Shown here one piece after another: positions 1 through 10,849 of a DNA stretch of 64,000 nt. The notes beneath the pieces were generated by a model. It was given only the letters and a program-made list of their open reading frames with translations. It did not search any database and had not been told where the DNA came from. Each line of letters starts with the position of its first letter. Within the stretch, counting starts at the first letter, position 1. The stretch lies in contig JBBPTG010000092.1 of assembly GCA_038093975.1 (NCBI GenBank), positions 1 to 64,000 on the forward strand. The letters are read 5' to 3'. Made by a program: the position numbers and the translations under genes. The DNA comes from Chalciporus piperatus (lineage: Eukaryota > Basidiomycota > Agaricomycetes > Boletales > Boletaceae).

Positions 1-421
1 TTGGTTCAAGTTGGCTGAGATTAGCGAAGGATAAAGCAATGTTCGCCACATCGGCAATCTCCGTCGACACGTTCCACCATGACCACCAAGTCGAGTTTAT
101 CTTGACAAGGTCAGACCAATAAATGAAATCCTCGTGTGGAACATGGAGCCCAATTCCAGACCCGTGTGGAACGTAGGACAATACAGATGCGTGCTGACAA
201 GTTGTGGGCGCCCTCCCCGGTGGTCATGCGGCGGCGAGTTAAATACTGGCACTTCCAGTACAAGGTAGAGCGTCCTGTATCCCTCAGAATCTGCAGGCTA
301 CTCCGAGGACATCCACCCATTTATCTCCTCATATCCCCTCATTCCTCCGGCAGGGCACTACGTCCATCATTTTATCACGCAGATACCCCTCACTTGACAC
401 CGCGAGACGCTCCTGTTTATA
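1..421. other. left-edge flank, no gene assigned
   Basis: No reading frame here could be joined to the gene that begins near 422. A TATA-like stretch (tttataat) lies just before the putative start, so the last part may be promoter or 5' leader. The real start of the next gene could lie further left, beyond an unseen intron. Confidence 0.3.
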
Positions 422-1466
422 ATGTGTGCCAGACTCGTCTCCGCTGAACGAGGTCCCTCCTCTGGCCGACTCACTTCGCGCTTTCCACTGGTCCGAAACT
501 CGAAGGCCGTGGATGCGAGCAGGGAAACGAAGGCTATATTGGATCTCGTCATCCGTCCTTCGCTGCATCTCTGCAAGTTGGCCCTTGACCACAGCATCCG
601 GATCGCTTCCAAAGTAGCGCCTCCGTCACGGACCCGACAGAACTCAGTACTTTACGAAGATGCATCAATATCGGATACAGTATCCAAGGTAGTTTGGTTG
701 CTACTATTGGAGCAGTGCGAATGATACTAACTATTCGTCTAGAAACAGGTTCGTTTCGATGATCGGCCCCTCATGATCCCCCGGAAAGGACTCTTTGCAA
801 TGCGAAGGAGAGCGGTTCCTTCTTCTCCCGTGCAACCATGCCTTGTGATTCGGGTACGTTCCTCCTCTCCTTGTAAGAACGGATCGTTTAAGACAATTGT
901 AGAAATGTGAGACACGCCAGAAACCCCCGAAGTCTCCTGTACCAACGGACTCCCAGTCCATCTACGAAGACTGTCTCTCCGATCACCCCGATTTTCAAGT
1001 CGACCTTCAAGTTCTTGAGGGCGACCGATGTTCAGACCCACCGCCACATAAATTCATCGGTAGATCAGATTTTTATGAAACCGAGTCCGGCGTTGCCACG
1101 TTCGATAGCGCCGGATATGCAGAGTATTGCTTCTCCAAGTGGCTTGATAAGCAGCGTGAAGACGCTTGGTCCCAAAAGCTCGTATTCGAGCACCCTGCCT
1201 CATTACCTTGGCCCAGCCGCAACGTCCCCCTTCTTACACGCGATACACGCGACGCAATCTCCTCTCGCCCCACAGCTCCAGCTTCTTTGCCTGCCCCCAT
1301 CTCACGTCCACCACGGTCCCTCCCTCGCCGAATTATTGCCTATGTCGAGGACGAAATCCAAAACGCTATCATTGTATTGATAATTGGACTCTTCATTCAT
1401 GCTTGTCTGTTTCTTTATCTGCTGTATGATGTATTTGCTCGGGGTCTTCTTCCATCTGATGATTGA
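422..1466 (+). CDS. hypothetical protein with a C-terminal transmembrane tail (3 exons)
   Basis: Three exons join in phase: 422-688, 743-853 and 903-1466, giving about 313 residues. The first intron carries a tactaac branch-point-like sequence just before its ctag acceptor, and the second has a gtacgt donor. The long third exon is open in a frame that starts with the previous exon rather than with its own Met. The only clear domain is a hydrophobic segment of about 22 residues near the C-terminus, following IQNAIIVLIIGLF and ending at LPSDD. This suggests a tail-anchored or single-pass membrane protein. The N-terminal half is polar with many Ser, Pro and Arg. I do not recognise the family. 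The start is the least certain part because 422 is simply the first Met of the open frame. Confidence 0.55.
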
Positions 1467-2007
1467 TATGTGCCTTCCTCCTCCCTCTCTATGCGGCGTT
1501 TTTTCTTAGGTGGTCGTATATTGTGTCGGGATACCCTGTTGGTTATAGATATTGTAGCTCTAGAACCCTTCCTTCTTATTGTCATGTACCTATGTATATA
1601 CCATCCTATGTATGTTCCATGAAAGTACATTTGGGGCTTGGTAAAGTCACGGATTTCAGTATTTGGCGAGTGCAGCTGTCATGAAGACATTGTGTAGAAG
1701 CGGGGCCGCAATAAACACTATGGCATTGATCACAACGGTGTTGATTAACAAGGCTCTATTCCTCTATCCAATGCGCATCAGAGCGCTGCAGTCCTTGGGG
1801 CTCCGAGCCGTTTCTTGTATTTATGCATTTCCCCTCTGAAATTAATTCTATTCCTTTGGGTATCAGGGATCTCTTGAAAGTGCACCTTGCAGTTGTAATA
1901 ACTTGTTCTGTGATGAAGATAGGGGGTTTGACGCATTCGGATAAAACCCTTGCTGTCAAAGGACCGGAGTGGCTGTGACTCGCGCTTCTACTCGACTTCT
2001 ACTTACG

Positions 2008-2924
2008 ATGGACGATACCAACGCACCCGGTCCATCAGATGGCCAGCCTCGCGGACGCGGACGAGGCAGAGGTAAATCAAGAGGCGGTCTCGGCAAATAC
2101 CTCCGCGCCCGAGGACGAGGTCGCTCGTTCGGGCGCCCGGCCGAGTTCACGAAGCGACTTGTTCTAGAGGGAGAAGAAATCGAAGAACTCGATCCGGAAC
2201 AGGCGGTAGAATTCCGGCAAAGGTTTTCAAAGCGTCAATTAGCGTCGAATGCAGATCGGTATGTGGAGGAGGTACCTCAGCTGGATTCGGATGGTATGTG
2301 TGTATATTGTGTTTTTGAGAATGGCTGTGGTGGGATTGGACGTTGAGAGCTGCGATGTGGTGTTTTTAGGTGAGGAGATCCAAGAGCCGGAGGTCGATCT
2401 GTCTGGGTTCTTGGAAAAGCAGCGGTTATCGGAGGCGGAGCCTGTGATCGGCTCAGGTGTCGGGGACAAGGAAGGCGATGATGACGAAATAGATCACTCG
2501 CTGGCACATATAAGTTCTCAGAAGCAGCCCCCTACACAATCGAAGAAGGGTCGCGTACAGACGATCGAATGGGATGAGTCGCTCGAACAGATGAGTCGCG
2601 AGAGTGCTGTCGCCGATGCCAACCGAGGTTCGTGTACAGTTCACCACCCTTGTACACTACTACAACAACATCGACGATTCATATCACTTTGGATAGATCT
2701 GAAGGAAAGATTTAGAGCCAAGACGAGTACGCTAAGATCGAAGCCGATGGCTCCCAAGGAGCGAAAGAAAGGTCCGTATCTCTATCTCATGCATCCAAGT
2801 CGACTCGCTCTGAGTTTTTGAAGAAAACGATATCGTCGAGGCTCCCCCTCTGCCCACAGGGGTTCTTGTGACGAAGAATCCGAAAGTAGAGATGCAGGAT
2901 TTCCTCGATGATCTCTTGGGATAA
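2008..2924 (+). CDS. conserved-type nuclear/RGG-like protein of unknown function (4 exons)
   Basis: Exons 2008-2293, 2370-2627, 2697-2771 and 2860-2924 sum to exactly 228 codons (227 residues). Every junction uses GT-AG and keeps phase. The N-terminus is rich in Arg-Gly (GRGRGRGKSRGG and a second RARGRGR block), as in RNA-binding or chromatin-associated proteins. The middle is acidic, followed by a conserved-looking stretch (IEWDESLEQM, then LKERFRAKT), and the protein ends QDFLDDLLG. An in-frame Met at 1969 would add 13 residues; the Met at 2008 sits directly before an acidic, typical N-terminus and is preferred. No enzyme motif is visible and I do not assign a function. Confidence 0.7.
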
Positions 2925-3431
2925 AACATGTTGCCATCCAAGCTTTGTTTGATCTCTCACTGTAATTCGGTCACTAAGTGATTGTCACACTGGGATGTTT
3001 CTTGGTCTGCGCCGTGTCGATGACCTGTGCCGTGGAAGGAGCTCAGCGTCTCGCCTTATACCTTGACATCGATGCGAATAACTCGCTAACGCTATGTTCA
3101 CTCCGGGGATAATAATCACGATGTTCAGGATGATATGTAGATGAAATATATATATGCCTGCGCAACAAGGATCGGAGGTCTAGGTTAAAATACAGGATGT
3201 CAAATGAATGAAGCGAAGTGTTAACATAAATATAACTGAAACTATGCGATACAATACGATTGGCGAAGCATCAAGAGAGTGAAGGTCGTGAAATGAGTTT
3301 GCTGAAGCAGTGCTTGCAAAGGAGTGACCGGGCAAAAGTAAATCCGGTGGATGAATGATAAAGTGTGACGAGGACGGTGGGTCTTGTTGGTATGGCAGAG
3401 AACTAAACATCAGCCAGGTGAGATCGTATTG

Positions 3432-4997
3432 TTAGCAGTTGTCGGCACGCTGTTGAACTGATTGGACGGTCACCAGGACACCATCACAATCATAAGATTG
3501 CCCTGGCCGTAGTGGGGATGGAGTGTTGATCGGTGGGCTGAACTGTCGTTCGTCGAAACCGAGAACAGCAGCGGGTTTAGCGATGGTACGAGGCTGTCCA
3601 AGAGAGGCATCCAAGTCTACGAAAACGTTGGGTGAGATGTCGCCAGCTTCAAGGTCAACGGAGTAATCAGGGAGAGGGGGGAGATCCGAGCGTTCCACAG
3701 GATCCGAAAAAGAGGCATTATTTTTCTTGTACGTGCTAGCATACGGAGAGGTCGATCGCGAACAAAAATCTTTCTCTTCTGACAAACGAGCTGGTCCAAG
3801 AGACCTGGAAGGACGGAAACCCCTTAGGACGAAGATCAGCGACGAGCGAGGGGGTGAAAAGATGCGTCGCTCACTTGAAAGACGGAAGACTGGATGTCGC
3901 GAGTGAAGCCGGAGGTGAGGGTAGACGAAGAATACGACGACGGAAAAAGGAGGCGACTTTGGAATATTCCTTCCTTGCCTCTTCACCAAGGCCAAAGAAC
4001 AAAAAGAACAGATAGGCAGAAGCGGGAATAGACCACCAGAATAGGTTCTGCGTGGTCAGGAATTGTTGAGAAAACAGCAAGGTAGGGTACAAATCAACAC
4101 GGGAGAAATTCGAGTGTACGTGTGCCCAGTTGTCCCATACTCGCAGGCCCGCATACCCGTTGTTATAGAGGTCAAAGGCGCTCAGGGAAGTTGCCCAAAC
4201 CATCTGTGAGATAGCCATCGCCATGAGACGAAGGTAGCGATTCGTTGTGAGAGATGAATTCGAGGATTGCAAATGGACCGCGAAGGACGCGCGACGCCGA
4301 ATGAAATGATAGAGAGCCAACCCTGGCAAGGAAGCGGTGAGATCAATGGTGGGCGGAAACAGCCAATTTAAAGTTACCTGCATAGACCATTGCTATGACA
4401 GAAACTAGCAACGGAGGGAAATACACAATGAAGATACCTGGAATAGAGTAGTAGATCGTGGGCTGACAACCATAGTTCTCGAAGATATCAAAGCGATGCC
4501 CTTGCACGATGTAATCTATAGCGACGTTAAAACGAATGTCAATGGCGAACACAAAAATGACCTACGGAGTGCCATAAAGATGAATGGTACGCCAAAACAC
4601 ATGATAGCGTCAAACAACATTCGACGACGTACATCGGCGCGGTCGAAGCGCACGCGACGGTTTGAGGAAACAAGTTCGAGATGTTTGGCAACACACATCG
4701 TAGCCAGGGGCAAGGCAACATTTGCGCCGACCAGGATTTTAGATGCTAAGTTTTCGGCATCAGCGAGATTATCGCAAGAAAAGAAACCGACGCACTGATA
4801 TCACACCAAACGGGAACGGGGTTGTTAACATTTCCGGCCCATACTATACTATTGATTCCATATATGATGTTGACAACAAAAAGCCATGCTACGATGGAAA
4901 CTGTGCCCAAGTTGCGCGCTCGCCAGTGCCAAGGCAGCGGAATGACGACAAGGGTGGCGGCAAGGAAGGCACCAATGGGTTGACCCACGTTCTGCAT
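3432..4997 (-). CDS. STE3: STE3-like pheromone receptor 1 (subgroup I)
   Basis: This is a seven-transmembrane fungal pheromone receptor of the STE3 (a-factor receptor) class, expected in the plasma membrane and coupled to a G protein. Five exons read on the minus strand: 4997-4796, 4745-4566, 4515-4378, 4322-3875 and 3822-3432. They sum to 453 codons (452 residues). Motifs appear in the usual order: PLPWHWRARN after TM1, VWCDI at the end of TM2/exon 1, FIFMALR in TM4, YIVQGHRFDIFENYGC in the extracellular loop before TM5, then NSSLTTNRYLRLMAMA before TM6. A Ser/Pro-rich cytoplasmic tail of about 130 residues follows. The Met at 4997 places TM1 directly at the N-terminus, as in the other receptors here; an upstream in-frame Met at 5072 is possible. 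Two pheromone genes lie just upstream on the same strand. Confidence 0.93.
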
Positions 4998-5062
4998 GGT
5001 GCCAGTGGAGGGGGGAATAAGTCGTAAGCCTTGGAATCCATGCTGCGAGTTATAATATCCAG

Positions 5063-5170
5063 ACAAAGGCAATCATGGACAATGTTTGTTTGTAATCTCC
5101 GAAATTAACAATGCGCAACAAGGCTCCGATTCACACCCCGCGAACTCAACCTCGACTGTAAACAAAGGAT
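5063..5170 (+). promoter_or_regulatory. two candidate pheromone-response (HMG-box) sites upstream of receptor 1
   Basis: ACAAAGG occurs at 5063-5069 and again, as ACAAAGGA, at 5163-5170, within about 175 bp upstream of the receptor start at 4997. The sequence resembles the ACAAAGGGA pheromone-response element bound by the HMG protein Prf1 in Ustilago. Binding in this species is inferred only. Confidence 0.4.
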
Positions 5171-5807
5171 GGTTTATTTCATTACGCGTCGGTTAAGAAG
5201 GTATTGGCATCCACGCTTCCGAAGCGATCAATCACCTTCAATCACACTATATATTACTGTTCAAATATTTTCACCCCTGGGGAACGCCGGCTGGGATATT
5301 ACTCTGAGACCGGAAACAATGCCACGAAATTAGCAAAGAAAGCCCATCGAATTTCAGATCGGAAGAAGGTACCAGTTCGCTTTTGGCAACTCAACGACGC
5401 CATTTCTGGAAAGACCTAGGCGGTGTGCATGCAGACATCAATTTAGATCATCACAGGGCGATGAACAGGTTAACTGAAATGGTGGGAGTGCAACAACATG
5501 CTAAGACAGGCTATGACTACAGTGATGCGCTTGAAATGACAGTCTACGAACGAACTAAGTAAAACGTGTGTGCTGTGCGGTGCCATGCAATAAGAGAGAC
5601 GAAGGACGAAAAAGAAAGAACGTGTAAGAGCGGCCCTGCGCTACATGATGATATGTGAATAAATATGATGTTTGAGGGCAATAGAGTGAACCAGCGGCTA
5701 GTAAAAAAAGTGATGACCGTCAGAACGGGCGGGATCATGGAGACAAAGCACAAGACTTACTGTTACAGCTGTATTCAAGTTGTTGTACACGAGAGGGTTG
5801 GGGCTAA

Positions 5808-5951
5808 TCAAACAATGACACAGAAGCCAAAGCACGCCTGAGAATTGTGTTCATGGTCAATCGGGATATTAGCTGGGGATGCATCAGCGCTGTCCGGGAT
5901 TGGGGGGATAAAAGTATAAATGAGGTTGTCGATTGACTCGAAGGGATCCAT
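5808..5951 (-). CDS. mating pheromone precursor 1 (CaaX CVIV)
   Basis: This single-exon ORF encodes 47 residues and begins MDPFESIDNL, like other basidiomycete lipopeptide pheromone precursors. It ends GFCVIV, so Cys44 is the predicted prenylated residue and VIV would be removed. A charged EHN motif at residues 34-36 matches the Glu-His/Glu-Arg type site where these precursors are cut, which would leave a mature peptide of about 9-11 residues ending at Cys44. It lies about 0.8 kb upstream of receptor 1 on the same strand, with a second, similar precursor next to it. An AT-rich TATA-like stretch lies about 100 bp before the start. A final Val is less usual than Ala in this class. Confidence 0.9.
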   Translation of the reverse strand: MDPFESIDNLIYTFIPPIPDSADASPANIPIDHEHNSQACFGFCVIV

Positions 5952-6166
5952 GATGAGTAGTGGTTGAGCGATGAATCGATGACAAACAGAAAAGCACTCA
6001 AGTGATGATGTAGGGGGGGAATATTACTAGCTGGGGGAAAACAACGGACGACTTTTAAGTTTAACGCCTCCCATGGCACTTCGTTGCGTGCATGATTCCA
6101 TTGTTCTCGCCGAACCATTGTTCGCTGATTTTCGTCCACGGCGCTGGTGGAAATGGTCGCGTGATG

Positions 6167-6174
6167 ACAAAGGA
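6167..6174 (+). promoter_or_regulatory. candidate pheromone-response site upstream of precursor 1
   Basis: ACAAAGGA lies about 215 bp upstream of the precursor start at 5951. It has the same core as the sites near receptors 1, 3 and 4. Function is inferred from similarity to the Ustilago element. Confidence 0.35.
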
Positions 6175-6890
6175 CTCGGACAACCACATTTTCCGTTAAA
6201 GAGTAAGTCGCTAGATATCTCATCGTAAATAAAAATAACAAGATGGAAATGCAGACGGTCCACCAGTGCGAGTGAGTTGCATTTGGCCCCGGGCCGGCGA
6301 ATTCGCACCATTCATGGCTGTTCAAACGTTCAACGTTCACCGTTTATCTACTAGTTTCATACCTGTCTTCACAAAACTCCGCGACTAGGCTAGTCGATCC
6401 TTCAGCAAGCTAGACTCATGGCTTTGTATTATTATCCTCAGCCCTATGGTGCTTTATTTGTACGGTTGCTCCCGTCGAAACACGCTGTTCTGGAGACGTC
6501 CATGATCATCGATCACGGACATGGGCCAATTGTGTAATGCGTTCCGGAGTAATGGATGTTTCCTTTTTCGGAAATTGTTCACGAATCAATTATTGAATCA
6601 ATGGCGGGAAAATGGCACACGAGAATGTGTGGTGAGATATGGCTAGGACTACAGACATGCTAATGCCCCTTGGATAAGAACACAGTTCGACCATGCAAAG
6701 AAGGGAGAGGAATACAAGATACGAATGCAGAGAAAGAATGTGTGAGCAGCCCATGTGCGCTCCATATAATGATAGCGAAATAAATAAATAATCTCGGTGC
6801 AAGATATTTGACCAGGAGGACGTAATGGACTGACGAAGTGATGAGTAAAAGGGCAAAGGAGGTTACAAGTATGATGCTTACTAGCAGGAG

Positions 6891-7037
6891 TCAAGCAATG
6901 AGACAGAAGCCATAACTTGAATGACTTCCAGGATTGTGTTCGTAGTCAGCAGGAACATCGGCTTGACAACCGAGATCGCTGCCTTGGGGAGGGATGTAAG
7001 GAAAGAGGATGGCGTCAAGAGATTCGAGTGCATCCAT
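6891..7037 (-). CDS. mating pheromone precursor 2 (CaaX CLIA)
   Basis: A 48-residue single-exon precursor begins MDALESLDAI and ends YGFCLIA, with Cys45 as the predicted farnesylated residue. EHN occurs at residues 33-35, the same spacing from the C-terminus (about ten residues) as in the neighbour at 5808, and both share GFC. The two therefore look like tandem duplicates that have diverged in the mature peptide. The longer open frame extends upstream to 7088, but the Met at 7037 gives the usual MD start. A TATA-like run (tttaaataaaa at 7126-7136, read in reverse) lies about 90 bp upstream. Confidence 0.9.
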   Translation of the reverse strand: MDALESLDAILFPYIPPQGSDLGCQADVPADYEHNPGSHSSYGFCLIA

Positions 7038-7280
7038 GGTATTCGGATGAAGTTCCGCGGGAAAAGATAGTAGGGGAATGGTGGGCAAGTGCTAGCATGA
7101 GTGATTCCCGGCAGCAGCAGAGTCCTTTAAATAAAAGAGTTTTCAATCCAAACCCTGCGCCCTGCGAATGATCAACGCATCCGCACCATGCATTGTCTGA
7201 GTTAATGACCATTGTTCCACTCACTGGCACGCCTTGACGCGACCAAGACAATCGTGTTCACGTGACGCGAGAACAAGAAC

Positions 7281-8280
7281 ATGGTTGCATCTCCGCCCTT
7301 TGTTTCCGGCTTTGGCAAAAGGCGTCTGCTCATTCCACTACCATAGCATTTGGAGGCATGGAATTTCGGAGCTTTGTCTCTACATGGTTTGGACTGCACT
7401 CGGCCTGCTGAACCAGGCAGTCAACTCTGTTGTTCGGCGGCGTGATAACGTCATTAATTGTGCACCTATATGGTACGACATATGTAACTGTGGTGCGTTT
7501 GGTCCATACTGAATTTTTCACCGTAGCATCACGTCTGGTTGTCGGCGTCTTTGTGGATTAACAGATGTGACTGTACACGATTACCATGATCAGAGCCGTT
7601 TCTGTTACCAACGCGGAGGTGATAGAACTTCAGCCTATTGTACGTCCTTTTGCCTGTTTCGGCGACTCTTTCTTATTCATCCTTCTCAGAATATCTCGTT
7701 GAAGGTAAACTGCCTTCATCAATATTTTCTGGCATTTCTCTAACGCTCCGCCAGGGCATCGCTTCAACATCTTCCAAGAAGTCGGCTGTTACCCCTTCAC
7801 GTATAATACTGCGCTGATGTTCCCTCTGACATACGCTTGACCAACTGTCATTTGGTCTCGTCTCTGCTGTCTACTGTCAATACGTCTCAAGAAAATTTCC
7901 CGATATGTACCTGAAGGCTGTCTATAGTTTTGACATTACGTGCGTTCTTGCGACGACGTGCTCAATTCAACGAGTTTCTATCGTCCACCACTTCGTTCAC
8001 AATCAATCGTTTTTTCCGACTCGTGGCCCTTGCGACGACTGAATTGCTGCACACTGTTCCTATCAGCACCTATAGCATGTGTTTGAACGTTGTCAACTGC
8101 CCGCTACATCCACTTCAACTACTCCCGCCGAGTCCCTCAGTTATCTGGCGTATGGAGGAGGTTTCACTCACTCTCACAGTGGCTCTTCATTATCTGCGGC
8201 CTGGGCATTTTTCGCACCCTTTGTATTCGTGGTGGAGGTTCGCCAGCAATGCACTGACATATCGCCAGGGTATGTAGTGT
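7281..8280 (+). pseudogene. STE3-like pheromone receptor, degenerate
   Basis: Recognisable receptor pieces lie in the right order but in broken frames. From the Met at 7281 the frame reaches LLIPLP and then a TAG at 7344-7346, where the other receptors have the Trp of PLPWH. It continues HLEAWNFG, and then the frame shifts to give LYMVWTALG. Exon 1 to the splice-like site at 7493 is 213 nt against 211 in receptors 3 and 6, consistent with a 2-nt frame-changing difference. Exon 2 survives only as fragments (LYTITMIRAVSVTNAE preceded by a stop). Exon 3 begins at QGHRFNIFQEVGCYPF, having lost the usual YIV. Exon 4 has RRRAQFNEFLSSTTSFTINRFFRL, and then a further shift puts the TM7 remnant (FFAPFVFVVEVR) in another frame near 8200-8250. 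It belongs to subgroup II. Confidence 0.85.
7296..7303 (-). promoter_or_regulatory. ACAAAGGG site on the minus strand
   Basis: This is the closest match in the window to ACAAAGGGA. It lies about 260 bp upstream of precursor 2 and in its orientation, but it also falls within the pseudogene's former coding start, so it may be coincidental. Confidence 0.3.
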
Positions 8281-9273
8281 TCAGTGTTTATTCTCTTGCG
8301 CCGACGCGTGCTGGTGGGGGATAGACCACTCAGCGCTCAGCCCCTACCTACCCGGCCCAATACTTAGCACCATCATGCTTCCGGTACGTATCCCAAATCA
8401 AGTACAACAAATCAGACAACGACAGGCTGGCATAATTCGGCGTGTTATCCAGCCTTGACAACGGGGTGAACACTGACGAGCACTGGCACAACGTTCGAAG
8501 AGATCACATTGATTCGATTTCATCTGTACCCCTTGGTGTCAGTGGTGAGTCAACTTCTGTACTACGACCTTCCGTTTCACCGTACCTATATTGTTTGTAT
8601 CCCATCATTTTCACTCTCCTGTATGCTACCCCAATCATTCCGTTTATATCACTATCACCCTCATTGGTCAAGCACACCCTTTAATATCTGATTGTTCGTC
8701 CATATATGTGAGGTTATCCTTCGATTCATTTCAAAGTGAAGGTAGATTCATGTGGATACGATCCCCAAGCAGTCTCCCCTGACCCAGTCAAGACACCCAA
8801 CTGCGACACCGCTTTCACCTTTGTTCGATGCCAGCGAAGCAGGATTTTCGCGACGATGCGGCTATTCCCTGCGCGGATGTGTTGAACTTCGAATTCCTCT
8901 TGCCCGTGATCTCGACTAGTCTCCCGGAGGCAGCACCTGGGAAGGAACCATGGTTCCGCTTGAAGTGACAGATGTATGCGCTTCTTTAATTCCGCTCTCT
9001 CGGGCAGGTACTAAGAAATATGTTTAGCTGTAATCCAAGTATGATCGAAGGGTATCAAATGACCAACAGGGAAGCATTGAACACCGGAATGCTCAAAACC
9101 AACGATCGTGTTTGGGTGCAGGTTAATTACTACAGATACATGGTATTTGCAAAGCTCTAATATGGCAGCGTGAAGGAATGGCGAATGATGAGGAATACAC
9201 AGTCGGGAAATCGTGTGTTGACACACGAACGAAGATGAAAAATGAACGAAAGATATGGAACACTGTAGGCGGC
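8281..9273. other. spacer between receptor pseudogene and receptor 3 tail
   Basis: No intact gene is visible. A stretch near 8820-8970 stays open and could be a remnant of the pseudogene's cytoplasmic tail, but it has no motif to prove that. One ACAAAGGT (minus strand, 8817-8824) lies here. Confidence 0.3.
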
Positions 9274-10712
9274 TCATACAGCGTGAGCGGCAGCGAGAAT
9301 GGGAATGGGAACGGTATCAACCGGGACTTCAAGAAAAGAACCGTTGGATGGTGTGGATTGAATGCTGAAATCCACATCCTTTTCGTCAGAGGATTTGGAG
9401 CGAGATTCCGTTGAAAGGGCGTGTTTGGGACGCTTGGGAGCGTATACAGGGAGGGAATCGGCGGAGAGCATAGGCCCCCGGCGGGGAGTGCGGAGACTGC
9501 ACCCAATGTCAGCGAGATAGACGTAAGTGACAAATGACCGCACCTATTCGCGAATTGCGATGATGAACCCGAAAGGGTGAAACCAAAAATGCCAAGGATC
9601 GCAAGTAACCCTGCGCGGTAATGCTTCCGAGCTTCCGCGGCGAACCCGAAATAGGCGAAGAAAATGAAAGAGCAAGCGATAGGCAACCAGCGCGTGATCT
9701 GCAACGCGACTACAAGCAAGTAATCCTGGGACCATACGACGGTAGGATATTGGGCCACCCGGGAGAAATCGTGGTGAGTACTGTCCCAGCTCACCCACGG
9801 TTCGACAGATTGCGCAGAGGCGTTGAGCCAGATCATGAACGAAGCGATTGGTATTGTGCACAAAATCTCAGTGCTTGCGAGTGCCATAAGGCGGAAGTAA
9901 CGACTGGCATTGATGGAGTTGTTGGACGCAAGGAACTTGTTAAATTCTGCGCGGCGATTGTGAAGTTCGCGCAGGGACAACACTAGAAAGAGATCAGACA
10001 AATCCAAGTGCCGTCCGACAGTGCCCTACCACAGTACCCAGCAGAGACGAGACCAGTGAGGATTGGCCAACTATCGGTGAGGAAAAAGGCGACAACGGTG
10101 TTGTATATATATGGATAGCATCCAACTCCTTCGAAAATGTCGAATCGATGACCTTGCACTACATATTCTGTGGAAGTTCAGCACCACGTTGAAATTTCAG
10201 TGAATGCCGTTGAAGGGGCTTACGGAGAGCAATGAAAATCAAAGGCCAAAGCACACAAATCAAAGTGTCGACAAGAACAGCCCGACGTTTCTGCATCACC
10301 AGTGAGTCCGCGCGGTTGCAACGAGAAAAGGGATATACCTCGGCGCGAGTTATGATGACTGCATGAACCCGAGCGATGTGATAGAGACGCCGGTTGATAC
10401 ACAGGGAAGCTGCGGGGATGGCCACCGAGGCTCCGAGCATGATACGAATGGCTAGATCGTAAATGAGTCGCTTTGAGGAAATAGCACAATTAAGTACATA
10501 CAGATATCACACCATACTGGTGCAAAGTTGACGACGGTTCCGTTCCAGAGGATTGAATTGATAAATAAGGTGAGACAGGTGAGTGCTGTCCAGATCATGT
10601 AATAGCATGTGCCAGAGTTCCATGCTTGCAGATGCCAGGGGAGGGGAATACAAGAGGCAATGAAACCCAGGAACGCGAAGACAGAGAACACAGGGTAGTC
10701 GAATCCGTTCAT
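9274..10712 (-). CDS. STE3: STE3-like pheromone receptor 3 (subgroup II)
   Basis: Six exons read on the minus strand: 10712-10502, 10451-10339, 10290-10224, 10167-10030, 9982-9544 and 9496-9274. They sum to 397 codons (396 residues). Motifs are PLPWHLQAWN after TM1, PVWCDI, AIPAASLCINRRLYHIA in TM3, FIALR, YVVQGHRFDIFEGVGC, then NASRYFRLMALAS, and IFFAYFGFAAEARKHY after TM7, followed by a short Ser/Pro tail. Compared with the other receptors, exon 2 is split by an extra in-phase 48-nt intron (10291-10338). Removing it restores a total of 180 nt, the same as in receptors 1, 4 and 6. The start at 10712 gives MNGFDYPVFS directly before TM1. Precursors 3 and 4 lie upstream on the same strand. Confidence 0.93.
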
Positions 10713-10800
10713 CGGGTATACAGGCGTAGAGAGGGGGGAAGGGTGAATAAAAAGGTGGTCGAACGTCCTCTCTTGATAAATGCCATTGGAATGAGAGGTA

Positions 10801-10808
10801 ACAAAGGC
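10801..10808 (+). promoter_or_regulatory. candidate pheromone-response site upstream of receptor 3
   Basis: ACAAAGGC lies about 90 bp upstream of the start at 10712. It has the core shared with sites near other receptor and pheromone genes; function is inferred. Confidence 0.35.
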
Positions 10809-10849
10809 TGAGACAAGTGCTTTGTGTAAATCACTGCTTGGTGATTGCC

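Noticed and set aside
7180..7200. Plus-strand tgcattgtctga (Cys-Ile-Val-stop) as a CaaX end
   Set aside because: Only three residues follow the pattern and no precursor-like reading frame precedes it.
8790..8970. Open stretch as the cytoplasmic tail of the receptor pseudogene
   Set aside because: Position fits, but no residue pattern shared with the tails of receptors 3 or 6 could be shown.
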